Shown: positions 14,611-16,788 of the stretch, piece after piece
Layout: every line of letters begins with the position of its first letter
Position numbering within the stretch: position 1 is the first letter of the stretch
Assembly (NCBI GenBank): GCA_937892995.1
Contig: CALBJS010000284.1
Location: 1-16,788, forward strand
Direction: 5' to 3'
DNA length: 16,788 nucleotides
From: an uncultured Peptococcaceae bacterium
GTDB lineage: Bacteria > Bacillota > Desulfitobacteriia > Desulfitobacteriales > Syntrophobotulaceae
Made by a program: the position numbers and the translations under genes
Notes under the pieces: generated by a model
Told to the model about the DNA's origin: nothing
Database searches by the model: none
Seen by the model: the letters and a program-made list of their open reading frames with translations, nothing else

Positions 14611-15183
14611 GTGAAGGGAAAAAAGAATATGCTAAACAGGGAACAGGCATATACCGAACTTACTAAATATGTCAAGAATAAAAACTTAATCAAACATATG
14701 TTAGCAGTGGAAGCAGTGATGAGGGGTTTAGCTGATCATTGTGGTGAGGACAAAGAACTTTGGGGATTGGCGGGACTCCTTCATGATATCGATTATGACG
14801 AGACCAAAGACGACCCTGGCCTTCATTCTTTGAAAGCAGCAGAGATACTTACTGAGCTTGGTCTTCCTGAAGAAGTTGTTCAAGCCGTAAAAGTACATAA
14901 CTATGTCCATGGTATTCCCAGACAATCCCTGATGGATAAAGCATTATACGCTGCGGATCCGGTCTCGGGTTTGGTCGTGGCTGGAGCACTTGTCCGGCCT
15001 GATAAAAAATTAGCAAGTGTTAGCCATGATTATTTAGTGAAGAAATTTGGAGAAAAAGCTTTTGCTCGGGGAGCGGACAGGGATCAGATCAGAACCTGCA
15101 GCGAGATTGGGCTTGAACTTCAAGATTTTCTGGATATTGCCCTCGTTTCAATGACAGGTATAGCGGAAGATCTAGATCTTTGA
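14611..15183 (+). CDS. HD-domain phosphohydrolase-like protein
   Basis: This 190-residue protein has a metal-dependent HD domain: His29 (IKHMLAVE), the His58-Asp59 pair (LLHDIDYD), His96 (VKVHNY) and Asp116 (YAADPVSG) form the usual H...HD...H...D pattern, so a metal-dependent phosphohydrolase activity on a nucleotide or similar phosphate is plausible. His72 (LHSLKAA) is an extra candidate ligand. The compact form, with only a helical tail after the domain, matches stand-alone HDIG proteins of Firmicutes whose substrates are mostly unknown; it lacks GGDEF, RelA or CCA-adding parts. The GTG start follows AGGAGGT by 6 nt; the ATG at 14629 is too far from that site. It occupies the place between esterase and smpB where rnr often lies. 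I do not recognise a specific function. Confidence 0.85.
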   Translation: MKGKKNMLNREQAYTELTKYVKNKNLIKHMLAVEAVMRGLADHCGEDKELWGLAGLLHDIDYDETKDDPGLHSLKAAEILTELGLPEEVVQAVKVHNYVHGIPRQSLMDKALYAADPVSGLVVAGALVRPDKKLASVSHDYLVKKFGEKAFARGADRDQIRTCSEIGLELQDFLDIALVSMTGIAEDLDL

Positions 15184-15244
15184 GCGAAATCGCAAATGCG
15201 GGTATTTTTTTAGAATAATGAATAATAGGATTTCGGCTCGAACT

Positions 15245-15285
15245 CTGTCTGAACCATTGCTTAGATGTTCGGCAGTGAGTATTAT
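15245..15285 (+). promoter_or_regulatory. Candidate smpB promoter with overlapping inverted repeat
   Basis: TTGCTT (15257-15262) and TATTAT (15280-15285) are separated by 17 bp. An inverted repeat, CTGTCTGAAC (15245-15254) and GTTCGGCAG (15267-15275), with one bulge and one G-U pair, brackets the -35 box. The rest of the 239-bp gap between the HD gene and smpB holds a weak hairpin followed by seven Ts (about 15192-15213), which may end the esterase-HD transcript. A second promoter candidate, TTGATA-17-TATTTT, lies at 15363-15391. Confidence 0.35.
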
Positions 15286-15422
15286 TATGCTAAGCGTTTT
15301 ATTCTAATATTGATTACGGAGCTATTCGAGCTAGCCCATTCTAATAGTACATTAAGATATATTTGATATTATATAGCTATGCAAGTATTTTTTGCATTCA
15401 AATAAGTTCAGGAGGTGAGGAA

Positions 15423-15887
15423 ATGTCCGGTGGAATTAAAGTAATAGCCGAGAACAGAAAAGCAAGACACGATTATTTTGTGGAAGAAAGATATGAGGCA
15501 GGTATTATCTTAACAGGGACGGAAATAAAATCTATTAGGGCTAGCCGTCTTAATCTTAAGGACAGTTATGCCGAGGTGATAAACGGGGAAGTCTGGCTTA
15601 ATCAGATGCACATCAGTCCCTATGAACAAGGTAACCGCTATAATCATGATCCACTCCGGAAGAGAAAATTGCTGCTTAATCGTTCCGAAATTTCTAAAAT
15701 AACCGGCAAAGTCCAACAACAGGGCATGACCCTTATTCCTCTTAAGATTTATCTCAAGCAAGGCCTGGCTAAGCTAGAACTTGGTCTATGTAAAGGTAAA
15801 AAGAGTTATGATAAACGAGATACTATCGCTGATCGTGACGCAAAACGACAAATGGAAAGAGACTTACGCGAAAGAAATAAGGGGTAG
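15423..15887 (+). CDS. smpB: SsrA-binding protein SmpB
   Basis: SmpB binds the tRNA-like part of tmRNA and carries it to stalled ribosomes for trans-translation. From the ATG at 15423 (ribosome binding site GGAGGTGA, 4 nt upstream) it has 154 residues; the frame is open back to 15363 but has no start there with a ribosome binding site. The oligonucleotide-binding barrel carries the family motifs EAGIILTGTEIKSIRASRLNLKDSYAEV and MHISPYEQGN. The C-terminal tail GLCKGKKSYDKRDTIADRDAKRQMERDL is basic and helix-forming, as needed in the mRNA channel. It is followed directly by ssrA, its functional partner. The stop codon TAG lies inside a 14-bp tandem duplication. Confidence 0.97.
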   Translation: MSGGIKVIAENRKARHDYFVEERYEAGIILTGTEIKSIRASRLNLKDSYAEVINGEVWLNQMHISPYEQGNRYNHDPLRKRKLLLNRSEISKITGKVQQQGMTLIPLKIYLKQGLAKLELGLCKGKKSYDKRDTIADRDAKRQMERDLRERNKG

Positions 15888-15911
15888 CGTTACAGAGGTA
15901 GCGTTACAGAG
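15884..15911 (+). repeat. 14-bp perfect tandem repeat over the smpB stop codon
   Basis: GTAGCGTTACAGAG occurs twice in direct tandem (15884-15897 and 15898-15911). The first copy contains the smpB TAG stop (15885-15887). Both copies contain TAGCGTTAC, complementary to GTAACGCTA at 15925-15933, so either can form the stem that precedes the terminator. Confidence 0.95.
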
Positions 15912-15963
15912 GGACGTTTCCTATGTAACGCTAAGCTTCAATGAAGTTTTTCTAGAAGTTTTT
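15885..15963 (+). terminator. Terminator region of smpB
   Basis: TAGCGTTAC (15885-15893 or 15899-15907) pairs with GTAACGCTA (15925-15933). Immediately after, AAGCTTC pairs with GAAGTTT around AAT (about 15933-15949) and runs into a T-tract, and a second, longer T-tract follows near 15959-15967. Confidence 0.65.
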
Positions 15964-16064
15964 TTTTACACAAAAAGTATTCGTTTTGTATTTTTATTAA
16001 AGCTAAGAGATTTTGTATGGTATATTAAATACATAAAAATGGAAAGATAATAATAGATTCAAGA

Positions 16065-16093
16065 CTGGCAAAATTAAATAAATATGTTATACT
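16065..16093 (+). promoter_or_regulatory. Sigma-A promoter of ssrA
   Basis: CTGGCA (16065-16070) and an extended -10 element TGTTATACT (TATACT at 16088-16093) are separated by 17 bp. Transcription would start near 16100, giving a 5' extension of about 13 nt that RNase P would remove from pre-tmRNA. Confidence 0.6.
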
Positions 16094-16112
16094 ATGATAG
16101 CCACCAAATCTT

Positions 16113-16467
16113 GGGGGCGTTATAGATTCGCTCGGGGGAGCAATGGCAAGAGTAGCGTGTCGAGATCCCGCTTGATCTCGTTAAACAGCGGACCTTTATA
16201 ATTGCAAAACCAAATTACGCTTTAGCAGCTTAATTGCCGCTAACATCCTGCCTTCTGTGCCTGTGATGAAGAGTTCAGGGTGTCAAAACAACAGGATTTC
16301 TTGTGCGATCACCGTCTGAGGTCAAACAAGGAAACTAATCAGACTGGCTTCAAAGGAATCCCGCTTTCAGGAGTCCGGCGAAGCGAGAATTAAAATGGAA
16401 GCTACACACGTAGAGACTTTTGTGGTTGCCTTTCGATACAGGGGTGCAAGTCCCCTCGCCTCCACCA
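16113..16467 (+). ncRNA. ssrA: Transfer-messenger RNA (tmRNA, SsrA)
   Basis: This is a one-piece tmRNA of 355 nt. The 5' GGGGGCG pairs with CGCCTCC before the discriminator A and an encoded CCA (16465-16467). Pseudoknot PK1 is clear: CGAGATC (16161-16167) pairs with GATCTCG (16174-16180), and the loop CCGCT (16168-16172) pairs with AGCGG (16187-16191). The resume codon GCA at 16204, 12 nt after PK1 and preceded by TATAATT, opens the tag AKPNYALAA, ending at TAA 16231-16233. The tag ends in the YALAA recognised by ClpXP-type proteases; with the charged Ala it reads AAKPNYALAA, one residue shorter than in E. coli. The T-arm reads AGGGG-TGCAAGT-CCCCT, with G in place of U at the second T-loop position, and the D-loop region GATTCGCTCGG departs from the usual GATTCGACRGG. 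Confidence 0.96.
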
Positions 16468-16479
16468 TAATTTGTCTGA

Positions 16480-16501
16480 AAACCGCTTAAATAAGCGGTT
16501 T
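16480..16501 (+). terminator. ssrA terminator
   Basis: AAACCGCTTA (16480-16489) and TAAGCGGTTT (16492-16501) form a perfect 10-bp stem with a 2-nt spacer, 12 bp after the tmRNA CCA. The following tract is only weakly T-rich. Confidence 0.75.
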
Positions 16502-16526
16502 CTTGCTATTTATCCATCAATTTTTT

Positions 16527-16788
16527 CATAACTTTTGCACCTGATTTTTAAGTTTTTACCGGTTTCCAAAAATGCAAACGCCATAAAAACAAAAAAAGAA
16601 AGCTTTTACGCCTTCATGGCCTCAATTAACCTCTTAGTTCCCACCATATTGATCGCCCGTCTCAAATTATACGCAAGAAAACTAAGCCCCAGCTCGCCTG
16701 TGGTTTTTTCTATACCCTTTAAGAGAAGATAATGGGCACCATGAAACCATTTAACCGTACCAAAAGGATGTTCGGATAAGCATAATCG
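16527..16788 (-). mobile_element. 3' end of an IS1182-type insertion sequence, cut by the window edge
   Basis: The transposase end is encoded on the minus strand and its stop at 16606-16608 is followed by about 100 bp before the ssrA terminator. The terminal inverted repeat should lie in that stretch; GTGCAAAAGTTATG on the minus strand (16527-16540) is a candidate, but the other end of the element is outside the window, so the boundary is a guess. Confidence 0.5.
16606..16788 (-). CDS. IS1182-family transposase, C-terminal fragment (partial at window edge)
   Basis: The minus-strand frame is open from the window edge to TAA at 16606-16608 and gives 60 residues beginning RLCLSEHPFGTVK and ending GTKRLIEAMKA. 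The SEHPFGTVKW stretch contains the third acidic residue of the DDE active site in an E-x6-K pattern, typical of IS1182/IS5-type transposases, and LGLSFLAYNLRRAINMVG is the usual C-terminal helix. Whether the element is whole cannot be judged because its 5' part lies outside. It lies convergent to ssrA, and there are no signs of damage in the visible part. Confidence 0.88.
   Translation of the reverse strand, partial: RLCLSEHPFGTVKWFHGAHYLLLKGIEKTTGELGLSFLAYNLRRAINMVGTKRLIEAMKA

Noticed and set aside
15781..16050. 89-codon plus-strand open frame overlapping the end of smpB
   Set aside because: It overlaps smpB in another frame, runs through the smpB terminator into AT-rich spacer, and has no ribosome binding site or recognisable motif.
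16535..16732. 65-codon plus-strand open frame near the window end
   Set aside because: It is antisense to the transposase end, which has clear IS1182-type motifs; the plus-strand frame has none.
1..16788. CRISPR array, phage genes, toxin-antitoxin or defence cluster
   Set aside because: No regularly spaced repeats, integrase, capsid, nuclease or small paired genes were found; the only mobile sequence is the transposase end at the right edge.

Overview
The window looks like the chromosome of a low-GC Gram-positive (Firmicutes) anaerobe, most plausibly from the Desulfosporosinus/Desulfitobacterium (Peptococcaceae) neighbourhood. The reasons are strong AGGAGGTG-type ribosome binding sites, a TRAP binding protein built as a lipoprotein, a clustered pgk-tpiA-gpmI-eno glycolytic block, the Firmicutes secG-esterase-smpB-ssrA neighbourhood, a predicted K+-dependent membrane pyrophosphatase and a sigma-54-type promoter. 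The genus is an inference; nothing in the window fixes it.

Layout. (1) 1-842: the 3' part of an FAD/NAD-dependent pyridine-nucleotide-disulfide oxidoreductase, with an exact 54-bp in-frame repeat at the window edge. (2) 961-1947: a medium-chain zinc alcohol dehydrogenase with its own sigma-A promoter. (3) 2216-5436: a complete TRAP transporter (dctP lipoprotein receptor, dctQ, dctM) behind a sigma-54 -24/-12 promoter with two upstream dyads, ended by a strong terminator. (4) 5572-10905: the lower-glycolysis genes pgk, tpiA, gpmI and eno, downstream of an extended -10 promoter flanked by two identical palindromic operators 53 bp apart and a leader of about 230 nt. No gap or cggR gene is present. 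(5) 11043-13636: secG and hppA. (6) 13809-15183: a carboxylesterase and an HD-domain protein. (7) 15423-16501: smpB and ssrA (tmRNA), the trans-translation pair. (8) 16606-16788: the C-terminal end of an IS1182-type transposase on the minus strand, running off the window just past the ssrA terminator.

How the genes work together. Pgk, TpiA, GpmI and Eno interconvert 3-carbon glycolytic intermediates from 1,3-bisphosphoglycerate to PEP and appear to form one regulon under the twin operators. SmpB and tmRNA rescue stalled ribosomes; the tag read from ssrA is (A)AKPNYALAA. SecG belongs to the SecYEG translocon. HppA hydrolyses pyrophosphate and pumps H+ or Na+. The TRAP system imports an unidentified organic anion using an ion gradient; its promoter type suggests induction by an enhancer-binding activator encoded outside the window.

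Most of the window is ordinary core genome. The points most worth a second look are regulatory: the sigma-54 promoter and dyads of the TRAP operon, the helically phased twin operators of the glycolytic operon, the 54-bp edge repeat, the variant D- and T-loops of the tmRNA, the absence of rnr from its usual place, and the tandem duplication over the smpB stop codon. I found no CRISPR array, prophage, toxin-antitoxin pair or recognisable new defence system.
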